In this document: positions 34,105 to 34,241 of the stretch, piece by piece | Layout of the letters: every line of letters starts with the position of its first letter | Numbering within the stretch: position 1 is the first letter of the stretch | Assembly (NCBI GenBank): GCA_036562385.1 | Contig: DATCKG010000024.1 | Span: forward strand, 1-34,241 | Direction of reading: 5' to 3' | DNA length: 34,241 nt | DNA from: DATCKG01 sp036562385 | Lineage (GTDB): Bacteria; Bacillota; Sulfobacillia; Symbiobacteriales; Symbiobacteriaceae | The notes under the pieces: model-generated | Seen by the model: the letters and a program-made list of their open reading frames with translations, nothing else | Databases searched by the model: none | Told to the model about the DNA's origin: nothing | Program-made: the position numbers and the translations under genes

Positions 34105-34241
34105 GAGCCTGTCCGGGTAACCGCACGTGAGATAGGGGCAGACTCCCAATGATTGGATATCAACGATCGTGCCTACTTCTTCATGCGCTGTCTGAAGGCA
34201 GATTTCGGGTCTATCCGGCCTGGCTGAAGGCGTAGAGCTTC
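34105..34241. mobile_element. Possible insertion-sequence end at the window edge
   Basis: GAGCCTGTCCGGGTAA at 34105-34120 resembles the terminal inverted repeats of several DDE insertion sequences. Entering from the right edge on the minus strand, a frame ends as KLYAFSQAG followed by TAG, which could be a transposase C-terminus. The other end is outside the window, so this is tentative. Confidence 0.25.

Overview
The window is GC-rich and reads as a chromosomal segment of a spore-forming, high-GC Firmicute, most likely a Symbiobacterium relative. That is an inference from gene content, gene order, frequent GTG/TTG starts and good Shine-Dalgarno sites, not from a database match. Most genes lie on the minus strand; only the MoaD-MoaE fusion and a DedA-like membrane protein are on the plus strand. 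No rRNA, tRNA or CRISPR array was seen.

Layout: 1-1611 holds a truncated DUF4349 lipoprotein and an L,D-transpeptidase with a copper-amine-oxidase-like tail. 1684-4293 holds a class V aminotransferase, a DUF151 bifunctional nuclease and moaD-moaE. 4343-7811 is a coenzyme block: two tandem type III pantothenate kinases (coaX), then folK, folB and folP. 7974-12610 is an operon for an alkyl-DHAP-synthase-like flavoprotein, a glycerol-kinase-like FGGY kinase and GlpD. 12897-16108 is hutH followed by fhs. 16115-16669 is a 555-base gap that ends in a strong minus-strand terminator and may hold an unassigned structured RNA.

16670-25690 carries the YmfF/YmfH M16 peptidase pair, a Nudix hydrolase, ftsH, tilS and spoIIE. 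SpoIIE makes endospore formation likely, and its promoter has the long-spaced, 0A-box layout of Spo0A-activated sigma-A promoters. 25975-27316 has the DedA-like protein facing an SDR oxidoreductase. 27580-31843 is an operon with a Gfo/Idh/MocA oxidoreductase and a complete ECF transporter (S, T and two ATPases) of unknown substrate. The right edge has an unrecognised lipoprotein, the tail of a GH73 glucosaminidase and a possible insertion-sequence end.

Read along the minus strand, spoIIE-tilS-ftsH ... folP-folB-folK-coaX keeps the genes of the Bacillus subtilis spoIIE-to-folK region. Here hpt is absent, coaX is displaced and duplicated, and the M16, hut and glycerol-phosphate genes lie between the two halves. 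The least ordinary items are the unassigned RNA-like gap, the alkyl-DHAP-synthase-like operon with its altered kinase, the coaX pair, the asymmetric ECF ATPases and the Spo0A-type promoter.
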